Source of the DNA: Pammene aurita
Taxonomy: Eukaryota > Arthropoda > Insecta > Lepidoptera > Tortricidae
Direction of reading: 5' to 3'
Length of the DNA stretch: 64,000 bases
NCBI GenBank assembly: GCA_947086415.1
Contig: OX352293.1
Location: forward strand, 4,409,515 to 4,473,514
The translations under genes were made by a program, and so were the position numbers. The stretch's first letter is position 1; each line of letters begins with the position of its first letter. Under the pieces are notes generated by a model that was given only the letters and a program-made list of their open reading frames with translations, was not told the origin of the DNA and searched no databases. Shown here in pieces: positions 9,716 to 20,500 of this stretch.

Positions 9716-10380
9716 CATTAAAAATAGCTGAAAGCTGTATAGCGAATTTACGTGGCATTATAATGGCTCATATTCATGCTCTTAAACAGCAATAAGCATT
9801 TATTTATGCTATTGTAGAACCTAAGGCACTAAACCAAACCGAAGCATTAGTATAGCAAACCAAAACGCAACTGTACAGCATTCAGCTGTACAGTTGCATG
9901 TTGTTCGCTGCACTAAAACTAATGGCTAAACAAAAGCATTTACATATGCCATTATACAACCGTTATATAGCGTAAAGCATCATAAAATGCTATTGTAGAA
10001 CCTAAAGCACTAAAAATAGCTGAAAGCTGTATACCGGATTTACGTGGCATTATAATGGCTAATATTCATGCTCATAAACAGCATTAAGCATTTATTTATG
10101 CTATTTTAGAACCTAAGGCACTAAACCACACCGAAGCATTAGTGTAGCAAACCAAAACGCAACTGTACAGCATTCAGCTCTACAGTTGCATTTTGGTTCG
10201 CTGCACTAAAACTAAAGGCTTTAAAAAATCATTTATACATGCCATTATACAACCGTTATACAGCTTAAAGTATTATATAATGCTATTGTAGAACCTAAAG
10301 CACTTAAGTGCTTTTAAACAGTCGAAAGCTGTACAGTTGCGTTGTGGTTTGCTGCACTAAAGCTAAAGGCTTTACAAAAG
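9715..10380. repeat. Structured ~290-bp tandem units of element A, inverted relative to copy B
   Basis: Two units (about 9722-10010 and 10013-10300) plus a partial third repeat the order AAAATAGCTGAAAGCTGTAT, GTGGCATTATAATGG, GCTATT-TAGAACCTAAGGCA, CAACTGTACAGCATTCAGC, TGCCATTATACAACCG. Each unit contains self-complementary stretches such as CAACTGTACAG/CTGTACAGTTG. No coding frame is evident. Confidence 0.7.
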
Positions 10381-10948
10381 CATTTAGATATGCCATTATA
10401 CAACCGTTATACAGCTCAAAGCATCATATAATGCGACAAGTTGCTCGGTGAACGTATATAATAGTTTATACGGTCCTTAAGTTCGAAATAAGTTAACTAT
10501 TTATATGTTATAATGCTTCCTGTGTTACTTGGGTTGGAACTCAATGAGCGATAACAAACACAATATGACTCTACGCAACTTGATAAACTGATGTAATCGT
10601 AATGTCAAACTGGTATTAAGTACCAACAAGTAAGCTGTAAACAAAGTTATCTAGACTAACAAATAAAATAAAAATAAAAATAAGAATAAAAAATACTACG
10701 TTACATTTACTTATGATTAAAAATAATCACTTATTTTAACACTACGTTAACGATTCGCACTGCACTTATAACTTTTACACTTTGAGATAAATCTGTTGCG
10801 GCTGGGTTGAAGTAGCTTGGGCTCCCGAAACCCGCTGCTGATCCGTCGCGAGGATCTTAACCCTCCTTGTGAACCATTTGTTGAGCCTCCTTTTGGAACT
10901 ACTGTAGCAGTAGAATATCAATAGTAGCGCTAAAATTAGGACAATTGC
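10381..10948 (-). repeat. Right arm of the 0.57-kb inverted duplication
   Basis: Reverse complement of 8542-9110. It therefore carries, inverted, the start of element A (10381-10570), the gypsy 3' flank and the last 58 codons of the small membrane-protein ORF (10948-10775, minus). Confidence 0.9.
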
Positions 10949-11136
10949 TTCGTTGTAACTCGAACCTGCATTCGACGATATAATGGCAAAACAAAAACAA
11001 TTTCATGTCTCACACACCCGGGTCTTCAAATAAATAAAAATCAAAATTTTCGGAATTCTATAATTTTGATTCTCATATGTGATTCATTTGAAATAAATAT
11101 ATACTTATATATATATATATTTATACTATCTTTCCG

Positions 11137-11593
11137 CCCGCGACTTCGTTCGCGTATAATACGGCTCCTCATACAGAGTTTCATATCCAATTTTATCTTT
11201 CAACTAACTTTTGTTAATCCCCGAACCATCTTCTTTATCTATGTATACTTATAGCTATACAAACTTTCAACCCCTTTTCACCCTGTTAGAGGTTGAATTT
11301 TAAAAAACGCTGAAATCACTTTTATTGTTTTTTAATTATTAGTAAACGTACGAAGTTTCAAATCTCTAACTCAAAATTTTAAACCCCATCCATACAAACT
11401 TTCAACCCCCTTTTTACCTCCTTGGGGGATGAATTTAGAAAAACCCCTTCTTAGTGGATACTATCGTTATAAAAACAACCTATTGTGAAAAATGCAGCTC
11501 TCTAAGTCCAACGGGTCGGGCTGGGCGTTGATTTAAGTGAGTGAGTCAGTCAGTCAGTCAGTCAGTCAGGACTTTTACGTTTATATATATAGA
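11137..11593. repeat. Lepidoptera-type interspersed repeat with (CAGT)n
   Basis: It starts near CCGCCCGCGACTTCG, contains two CATACAAACTTTCAACCCC-type blocks, and ends with a (CAGT)n run at about 11548-11568 and GACTTTTACGTTTATATATA. I recall this pattern as a very common non-coding repeat of moths and butterflies. It is inserted in the hAT-derived stretch of copy A. Class unknown. Confidence 0.6.
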
Positions 11594-11767
11594 TATTATT
11601 ATTTTTTTGCTGTCAAAAAAAGCTTGAGCAGTTTCAAGAGGAAGGCCGTAATTGTAGCATAATGGCACTTTTATATAAAACCGTAAAATTTTAAAATTTC
11701 CAGTTTTGCTGCAATTCTGGCCCTCCTCCGAAATTTCTCAAGCTTTCTGGCCCCCCATGAAAAAAGT

Positions 11768-11789
11768 TTGCCCACCACTGCCCTAGGGT
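11768..11789. repeat. hAT terminal inverted repeat and 8-bp flank (second end)
   Basis: TTTGCCCACCACTG (11768-11781) followed by CCCTAGGG, with GTGTACAATAGC continuing exactly as in copy B at 54044. It has the same orientation as the end at 9694, not the opposite one expected of a simple insertion. Confidence 0.75.
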
Positions 11790-11880
11790 GTACAATAGCA
11801 TTTATAAGTAGGTAATACGTTCCTAATGCAGTATAATAGCAATAATATAAACCATTATAAAGCCAAGTAATTCACTATAA

Positions 11881-12195
11881 GGGGCTGTTCATAAATTACG
11901 TCATTTCTAATGGGGGGGGGGGTCTGGACATCGGATCATGGTAGCATGACGTAGGAGGGGGGGGGGGGGGCGGTCATTTCGAAGATCACATCATCAATGT
12001 GTAAAAAAGGAATGAAATCGTGTTTCTATAAACTTTTAATGCTATAAAATATTAACTACTAAATAGTTTTTTATTTTACAAATAATCTTAAACGCATTTT
12101 TTTTCAATGACGTCACTTTATTTGGCAGGGGGAGGGTTGGATGATTTTAGGGGGGGGAACATCAAAAATTGGTGACGTAATTTATGAACAGCTCC
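11881..12195. mobile_element. 315-bp MITE with 23-bp TIRs
   Basis: Left end GGGGCTGTTCATAAATTACG; the right end is its inverse with one mismatch, ending GAACAGCTCC. The interior has G-tracts (11911-11920, 11957-11970). Copy B holds a 3'-deleted version from 54136. This TIR family is widespread in arthropods. No coding capacity. Confidence 0.8.
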
Positions 12196-12299
12196 TATAC
12201 AGCTTTTAGCGGTTTTAGTGCCTTTGTTCTACAATAGCATAATAAATGCTTAATGTTGTTTACTAGCATAATTATTCACGTGTAATGCTGTAGGCATAA

Positions 12300-13093
12300 A
12301 TAAGGCATTTTTTAAGGGTCACTGAGCTGCTATTGGACTAAGAGCTAGCCACTTCAGATATTACACAATAATGAGAGCAACAAAACCCGTCTGGTTAGAT
12401 TGCTAAACTATTGTTATTGCTAGATCCTGGCATCTGGCAGCTTTTAATGGGTGGAGGTCACAGTGACAGCCTAGCAAAATGTTTTAATTGGAAAATAGTA
12501 ATACCAAACTAGGTAAAAATTGCCGAAGTTGTCTCAGTTATAAAGGACAGGGCCTATATTTTAAGGGGCTCCCTGGCGCCAACGACCTTAGATCTGATTC
12601 CCTTAGTTTTCTAATGATTTATATAGCTTATCATATTATCAGTAACGGCTTTAAACAATATAGTATCCTATATTTACTTCAATATTCATTGTCTTCGAGA
12701 TATTTGACATCAAAGTCGAACCAGTTTAGGCTAAAAAAGTGGTTTTATGCCCATAAATTTTGTTTTAATTAGTTAAAAATTAAAATCTCTCTACGGTTTT
12801 TAGAGACATCAAAGAGGAACCCTAATATGTAGATTACGTATATGTAAGATTATTTACACCATTCAAATATCGATAAAAGTGATTTTTTAGCCCATATTTT
12901 AAAAATATCATAAAAAAATAACAGCTCATTTATTTCAAGATCCGGCTCTACGGAATGGAGATAAAAGATTCAAAAACCGGTAGTCGTTTGCCTGATAATT
13001 CTATCTATAGTGAATATGTTGGAATATCGATTCAAAACTGGTCAAAAATCGATAAAAAAAAACGTTAGACCAAAAAATATTGTGTATTATTAC
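12300..13093. repeat. Interior of element A shared with copy B
   Basis: Near-identical to about 54340-55128. It contains an apparent ~94-codon reading frame at 12488 that starts only at TTG and occurs in both copies. It shows no known motif and I regard it as chance. Motifs include GGGGCTCCCTGGCGCC and TCGATAAAA-type blocks. Confidence 0.75.
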
Positions 13094-13660
13094 CATACAT
13101 CGGGGTTTTCGGTGCGGGAATGTTTGACATTAGCCAAAGAGTACTCCATTAACTTAAAAAACAGAATGTACTCTAGCACGTTTCTACCTAATGAATAATT
13201 GATCGAAAAAAATTATAGGTATATACAATTTATATGTAATAGCTGACTATTATGTATATATATTGTAGGTACATATACCTATGATTTTTTCAAGTATTTT
13301 TTTATTAATTCATGTAATAAGTTAATAACTGATCATTGTCAACCTCTTCAGTTAATCAAATAGTTTATAAATATCGGACGTCAAGATTAATATTTGACAC
13401 TTATTATACCGTGTCTTTGTCTTAGGTAGATCTAGTTAACAAATTTCGGATATGCAATTGCATTTTTAAAATACTAAGTATATAATAGTCAATACAAACA
13501 TGCCTCTAAGAAAAAAAGCTCGTATCATAGTGTGTAAGCTATTCACAGAGAGTAGTTATTCATTAGGCATAATATGATATTTTCTCAGACTAACACTCAA
13601 CCTATCTGTTTATCTCTTCTCTTTCTCAAATCATTCCCGCACCGAAAACCCCGATGTATG
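13094..13660. mobile_element. 567-bp MITE with perfect 29-bp TIRs and 8-bp target duplication
   Basis: The TIR starts CATACATCGGGGTTTTCGG (13094-13122) and is exactly inverted at 13632-13660. ATTATTAC flanks both sides (13086-13093 and 13661-13668). Copy B has a single ATTATTAC at 55121-55128, supporting insertion after the two copies separated. The 8-bp duplication points to a hAT-like mobiliser. No ORF inside. Confidence 0.9.
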
Positions 13661-13668
13661 ATTATTAC

Positions 13669-14881
13669 GGAAACAAAAACAGTAGGCGACAAACTATGAA
13701 CTATATTTTATTATACATCGTTTGGCACTACTTTCTCCCAACATAAACTTTTGTATAATTTCTCTTAATATTGTATAGTATTTGTATAGTTACTCATAAT
13801 ATTGCATCAAACCCAGATCTCTAGGATTTATTTTCTTGAAATGGTTTGCATTCTTTGACCTCCACCACTTTAAAGCTGCCAGATGTCCAGATCTAGAAAT
13901 AAGCATAGTATACCAAACTGACTAGAGGGGTTTGGTTGCTCTCATTATTGTGTCATATCCGACGTGGCTAGCTCTCCGTCTATATAGACCAACGCCATGT
14001 TGTAAATAATTTATAACCTAAAAATAAAATCACGCGGACCTATTTATACAAGGAGAATACCTATATAATAATGAAATTACTTAATTTAAGACTGCTCAAC
14101 CAACACTATTATGTTAATAATGCAAAACTCTTTCTATACGAGAATTACACAATTGTTTTGTTTATTTGACGCATATCTTTTTATAATATTTTATAGCAAA
14201 ACCACAATAAATCAAAGGCGCGTGAAAATTTTCAATGAAACTTATATACACATTTACAGTAAACTACATTGCGCAGTAATATTTGAAGGATATAATAACT
14301 TAAAAGAGTCAAAAACTTTTATAAATTTTGTTAGGATGCAAACAAATATGACGTGTCACTCATTCAGTTTTTTGTACCGTCTTCGTCCATTTTATATTGC
14401 GAGGCAATGTAGTTAAATCACAACGTTCATTGTATTATAACATTTGTTCCGTCGGTGTTAGAGACGTTTTTGCATTGACGTAAGGTTTATTTTACTACAC
14501 TCTTATGCTAGTATAATGCTTTTGTATTGCGATTGGCAAGTTAATCGAGAGTACTTATGCTTCTTTACTGCGATTAGCAAGTTTATTGGCCGTATTAATG
14601 CTTCTTTAATGCAGTTGGAAACTTAATAGAGCGTACTAATGATTCTTTTATGCGATTGGCACTTTCCATGACAACGATAATGCTAATAGCGCAGACATAT
14701 TGCGCTTGTAATGCTATTAAATGACCTGTATAGGATCTCAAGCTGGGTAATTCGTGCCCATTTAAGACCTATATCAGCACTATAAACTTTTATAATGCTA
14801 CTATAAAACGAACTGAAAATGCTAAAAGCATACAGATATGCTGTAAGACGGCCGTTATACTGCTTTGATGTGTTACTCGGG
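13669..14881. repeat. Right part of element A with subterminal repeats
   Basis: Non-coding. Bases 14505-14680 hold four diverged ~60-bp units built on TAATGCTTC-TT--TGCGATTGGCAAG-TTAAT, then single-copy DNA to the right TIR. A 101-codon frame at 14111 has no recognisable motif and is not called. Confidence 0.55.
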
Positions 14882-15639
14882 AAGTAGTACAGCGCGATTT
14901 TGTTGTCGAGGCACATTCCAATGAAGCAAAAATGGTCAGAGAGCACTATAAAATAGAGTGGACACAAGAATAATAAGAAATAAAAACTTCAAATTATAAT
15001 AAAATCATTTATTGACATACATACAACTTGTTGTGTTAATTTTAAGTTTTCTTTTAAAAAAATATTGTAAATTTCTTTATGTTTTGGGGGGGGGGGACTA
15101 TAGGGACAGGTATTGCGTGTCAACTTTCCGCGCGCCTCAACAGGAGTGCCTAATGCAATGCTTGTCCCAACAGTTACCTCCCGACCGTGTTCCCGAATAC
15201 ACGCTCTTAATTAGTACATTCGTTGTGTCAATTCATACTCCCAGAGATCATCCTTGATAGACTATACAATATAGGTATAGCACCTATACAGATCATAAAG
15301 TAAGCGGAGTTTAGACAGTTTTAGTAACAACCACTTGAAAAGAAAATAAGTATTGTTTAGGTAAATTCAAAAGCTTTTCTTGAAAATAAACAATTATATA
15401 GATAATGTACAAAAAGCTATAAAAATAATTCGGTAGGTTCTAGGTACCAGGAATCACACCACTCTTCTCATCAATGTAGCTAGAGCATTGAAAATACAAA
15501 AAACTAAAATCGTGGGGCGCTTGAATCTGTTATCAACGGACAAGGCCTAATATCATTATATTATATATGAACTTAGGTTAGGTACGCTACGCTAGTGGTG
15601 TGATGAATGGTACCTATGACATATCGATTATTTTAGCCT
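14882..15639. other. No gene recognised
   Basis: AT-rich, with a 12-base G run at 15086-15097. Nothing supportable as a gene. Confidence 0.45.
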
Positions 15640-15870
15640 TGAGTACTCAAACTCAAACATTTATTCAGTAAGTAGGCCACAAGGGCACTTTTACACGTCA
15701 AAGTAAAAGAGAGAGAAAAAAAATCAAACTACACCGGTTCTAACCCTACACCTCTGACTCGAGAAGAATTATGTCCGGCAAGAAATTCGGCGGGAATTAT
15801 TTTTTCAAAACATCAGTACATCAAAACTAAACAATACATATAAGTGCGTTGTTCTATAAGAAAACATATC
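15640..15870 (-). repeat. CR1/Jockey-type LINE 3' tail
   Basis: Read on the plus strand, CAAACTCAAACATTTATTCAG, GGGCACTTTTACACGTCA and GGCAAGAAATTCGGCGGG match the 3' end that many moth LINEs leave, in reverse orientation. Only the untranslated tail is present. The call rests on remembered pattern. Confidence 0.5.
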
Positions 15871-16261
15871 AAACCAAGGTTAGATTAACCAACAATAGGT
15901 TATAGTTTAAGAAAAATACGAAAGAAAAAAGATGAGTCCAAACCCGACTATTGAAAATAAATTACATACAAGTTTGATATACTTTCTTACCTGAACTGTG
16001 TCTTCTACATAAATTTCCAAATTATAATAATCCATCTGCAACAGTTACAAACAAATTTTGAATTTAAATAATAATAAAAAGAAAGTACTTAAGTGATTCT
16101 AGTATACAATAAACATACTATTTCTAAATTATACCTGCATCATTATTTTCAATTAAACAGTTTAATATACGATGTATAACATACTAATTTAACTACAATT
16201 CGAAACGGGGTATTTACTATTTACCTAACTCAAATATACATGGTATACCATAAATACCATA

Positions 16262-16824
16262 CCAATAATAATATTTTAATAGTATCTAGTCAAAACAGAA
16301 AATAATTATTTTACTTATTTTATTTATAGCCTGGATACGAGACTTTCAAGCCAAATCTAAACTCTGCACTATAATGTGTTACAAATATAACAATTATTTT
16401 CCCCACTTCCCACAAAAGTAGGAACATTCATATTTTTTTTACAAAAACGGTTGAAGTTACCACAAAACTTTCAATGAAGGAAATATTCTTCATAAAATTC
16501 TCTACAATTCTTGCCTTTGATGTATGTTGCTAAGACATATAGTTTTAACCCCCCCTTTTTACCGTAACCGCAACATAAATTTAGGTGGCTCTGCTTCCTT
16601 AAATGGCCTATGGGGTTCTTAAGTCTCACTATGCAAAAGGAGATCCCATCATCACTAAAATCCGTATAATGCCCGTTGTTGTCGTGTGCACCACCGACTA
16701 TTATGGCAAAATAAACACATTCCCTCAATAAGATTTTTTTTACTGATATATATGGTTTAAGTTCTATACAACGGTTTTTAAACGTTTTAACATAAATACA
16801 CATAAGAAAACAACTAAATATCAA
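16262..16824 (-). repeat. Dispersed repeat, copy 1, preserving an empty insertion site
   Basis: The minus strand of 16270-16712 matches 42338-42800 at moderate divergence. At 16280 the sequence (minus strand GACTAGATACTATTAA) is continuous, whereas in the second copy the 412-like element sits between GACTAGATAC and ATACTATTAA. A 117-codon minus-strand frame (16824-16471) spans the conserved part (motifs GHYTDFSDDGISFC, CCGYGKKGGLK). The other copy is full of stops, so coding is doubtful, though this could be the remnant of a transposon or gene exon. Confidence 0.75.
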
Positions 16825-16872
16825 TTGATATTTTTCTTATGCAAAAAGATTGCGTACGCATTTTTGCATACC

Positions 16873-17117
16873 TATACTCTGTATCTTTAGGTATTTAAAT
16901 AAAAGTAAATAAGATCTACCCTCAAATGGCTCCTTAAGCCAGTTGAGGGTAGATGAAAACATAACACGATCAAATAATATTGGTTAAAGCCAGGTCGTTA
17001 AGTGACAGATCCAGGCAGTTTTGTATTTGATTGGTTAACCAATAAAAGTTACAACTACCCGAAAATGTCAAAATTGTTTGTTTACTTTTATTTAAATACC
17101 TAAAGACATAGAGTATA
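16873..17117. mobile_element. 245-bp MITE with 37-bp TIRs
   Basis: The left end TATACTCTGTATCTTTAGG is inverted at 17081-17117 with two mismatches. An inner hairpin ATCTACCCTCAA/TTGAGGGTAGAT (16915-16955) adds structure. No ORF. Confidence 0.85.
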
Positions 17118-17179
17118 ACAGCTGCCGTCCTCATTTTATTAAATATAAACTTTACGTTACGTTACCCTCAATATACATA

Positions 17180-17548
17180 ATGGAGGCTGCAATCTTTGTT
17201 CGGCAACACCCAGAACTATTTCCATTAAAAATCGATACGTACAAAACTAGAAGCCAGTATAGGAATAAGTTATTTCTGCCTAAAGCTAATTTGGAAATGT
17301 ATAAAGAAGGGCCACGGTACAACTCTATACAGATTTATAACAAAATTCCTAATGCTATCAAATCCCAACCCGATGATAAAATATTTAAATCTAAGTTAAA
17401 AACCCTTTTAATATAAAAATGTTACTATTCTGTCGAATTATTTCTTGAAAATAACACGCTAGCCTTAGACGAAGCAAAGTTAATTTATGACTGTAATTTA
17501 AAATTTGACATAACTATTTGCTATATTACTCTACCAGATATATTATAA
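17180..17548 (+). pseudogene. C-terminal fragment of a CR1-like LINE
   Basis: A 78-codon frame from 17180 (EAAIFVRQHPELFPLK, YNKIPNAIK), then a TAA at 17414-17416 and continued homology in the same frame (CYYSVELFLEN). The order 'E-x-FV-x-HPELF ... YNKIP ... LKTLL ... YSV-EFL' is the usual end of many insect CR1-type LINE ORF2 proteins, after the RT. No RT motif lies upstream; a MITE ends 62 bp before it. No ATG context worth calling. Confidence 0.65.
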
Positions 17549-20500
17549 AACTTTGTTTAGAAATAAGTACATTGACTCACAAATTCAATAACATGTTTAT
17601 TCAATTCACTGCTGACATTAATATTTATAAACTAAAACTCATGTATGCAATATCCTGAAGACTTGTTGACATTGTTTAGATGCTTGTAAGAAATAGATAT
17701 TTGTACAACAAGAGAAGAAAGTTCATATTTACTTTGAGGGACTCAAAAGCACAAGATGTAAATAACTTTATTCTCATGTTGAACACACTATTTTTCACCT
17801 CAGCAGTGAGAAGACATGGAAAAATACAACCTGGGTGATGCTTAATCCTTCTTTGTCACTTTTTTCACTTGTATTTATTATAATATTCTTACATTTGAGT
17901 TCAAAACGTCAATTATAAGTTAATAACACAAAAAATAATCAAAATAAATTAAATATTTTTAAAAAAAATTCATACTAAATATATACGTACCTCTATAGTA
18001 ATGATATTTTTTTATCGTGATAAAAATATAGTTTAACTTTCCTCTGGTAATCTTTTTAGGGCAAAATATTTATAGACTTTTCGTGGAAAAAATTAAATGT
18101 AAACGTGTTTCCACAAAAAACTGGCATATAATCAGGAGGTATTTTGTCTATTATCCAAGATGAATCTTCGATATTTATTTCCATGGCCGTTTTAGACATG
18201 ATATACTCAATTGAATTGAATTTTATTCAAGTTGAATAAAAATTGTTACCCTTTTTTGCGTAATTTGGAAATGAACGGTACATATAACTGGAAAATCCGG
18301 AAAGGCCTTCCAAGACGACCAATTTTTTTCATGTTTTATTCGGTAAAATGTAATATTTGCTCTGATTGCCGTCTAGATAAAGAAATGAACTATTACATGC
18401 ATCAATAGTTGATTAAAAAAAACTAAGTACTTTAGCCATAGCCTTCGAAGAAAATGAAGCATTTTAAGAAATTCGCGCGTTTTGGGAATAAGGCCTCTTA
18501 AATCAGGTAAAAAAAAGGCTTACTGTCATAGCTTGTATTTCCCGGCTCCGCTGGTATGAACCGTAAGCCAGAAACAAAGTGGTTAAAGACGAAGTATAAT
18601 GATGACTCGCGTAGGTCAGCTGTTTTGATGCTCTTATTATCAGGAAAATCGTCAGCCGGCTGATTTGAGGTAGAAAAACCGTCTGCTGATACCCTAAATA
18701 CCATATATTCATGTGACTAGTTTACGGTTTTTTCAGTGCTATACGGCCGGCTGATGATTTTTATTTTATTTGTAATAGCATATACGAGTAAATTTCCTGT
18801 TTCAACTGGGACGCGATGGTCATTTTATTTTATATGAGAAAATGGCTGCTGTTCCTCAACCCACTCAAGGAACGGCAGCTGACCATCACGAAGCTTGATT
18901 ATTTACCGCCCTTAACCACTTAAAATTTACCGCTTGGGACACGATGACCAACGGAAATTATTCCTGGTTTACGGCCTAGCAAGCATATTAAACACCCACA
19001 AAAAGTATGGTAATTTTTCAGAGCTAGTACGGTGTCTATGCTTATTATTGTTCACTGCTGATATAATTGTCTACAGTTCTAAACTATTTCTTAACCTTCA
19101 GATAAAATGTACTATCTGTTTCGGTTGGTGTGAAGGATGTGACGTTTGGCACGTCACGTCACTTTCTAAAGTATTGAAATCTACGACACGAAACAAGCAA
19201 TCGAACTTTCGTGAGCGAATTGCATAAACGATAATTTAACTTATGGTATGGCAGTAATTTTTAGTTCTATAAGTGACCGCTAGAGGCTCTGCACATTTTC
19301 TATTGATTTTATTTAAGCATTAACGCTACTGTTAACGAAGTTGACATCTTCAATAAACTATTAATAGTATAAAGTCCTAAGTTACTCGTACTTCCTTTCC
19401 ACTGATTTAGTTCGGCTGTTAGTTATTTGTAAATCACACGATCTTTCCACTGAAGGAATAGATAATACTTTATGTTGCACTAGTTAAATGATACTTGAAG
19501 TCAAAATGGTTTTAATCATCGTAGATGCCTTGATTTTGGTATGTAGCTCGGATTGCGTGAATTGCGAATGATCTGTGATAGCTGACATCTCATGGATATC
19601 ATTTTCAGAATGCTATTGTTGACATACATATAGATTGGTCATACAAGTAAATTTAATATCTATATAATGATTCTATATCATTAAGTATATAGACTGATAG
19701 TAATCTCGTCAACAGCATCTGTCCATTTATATACTAAAATGTGTATATATATATATATATAAATCACACACTATATTTATTTATAATATTGTAGTCGTTG
19801 AGAACCAGTCACAATGGATATTATTTAAATAGTGGTTGTTCCAACGATGAGGTAGTTATAACTGGAAATGTCAACAAGTTGTAAAGACTCCTTCCAGTTA
19901 TGATGACAAAAGGTACTTGGTAACAAAGGTAACGGTATTACCCAAAATTATTTATTAATATTTATGCTAAACAAGGGTTTTGATCCAGGTTGATGGAATA
20001 CGCAACTGTGTTTTATTATAGGGTCAGACCGTTCTTCCAACAGTGGTATTCTGTCTTTAGTGGATCTAGCTTGGAGATCTTTAAAAAAGGGTGATCCATG
20101 TGAATTTATATATTCCAAAATAGACTGCTTGGATGAATTTCATATGATTCATACAAGACGTATATTTTACTCAGAGGTCCCGACTGTGAATTCATTCTAG
20201 AGAAATATGCTACTTCGATGAGTCTAAATTAGATTCATACAGGAAGTATATTTTAAGGTATGGATTGAATTGATTCTTTGACGAGTTTACTCGCTGATCT
20301 CGCACCACGAGAGTCTGTATCATTTGTTTGCCGATAGTAAACCGTTAAAGACTCCAATATATATAAATATATCATATGCTTAACTATTTTATCATATGGA
20401 TGAGACGGTTTGCATTGGAGTCAATGATGATATAGGTAATAGGTACAGAACTCTACTGTGAGAGGATTATACATTACTGAGATTTACGAACGTAAAGCTC

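Larger units (their letters stand above)
8956..14881. mobile_element. Large TIR element, copy A, rearranged and with nested insertions
   Basis: The left end CCCAAGTAACACAGG (8956) and right end TGTGTTACTCGGG (to 14881) are inverted: CCC[A/G]AGTAACACA, with looser matching over about 28 bp. Subterminal DNA is packed with short repeats such as AACGGTTGTATAATGGCAT and units near 60 bp around 14505-14680. No transposase was found for this family. Copy B at 53519 shares the left end and most of the interior but lacks the hAT and the 13094-13660 MITE. The 9111-10948 part is inverted relative to copy B. Superfamily is unknown; no target duplication could be fixed. Confidence 0.6.

Noticed and set aside
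12488..12772. 94-codon frame repeated at 54552
   Set aside because: It starts with TTG, has no motif, and its conservation is explained by the two copies of the non-coding TIR element.
18498..18712. Two overlapping minus-strand frames
   Set aside because: No family features; they lie in an AT-rich region around a palindrome and are probably chance.
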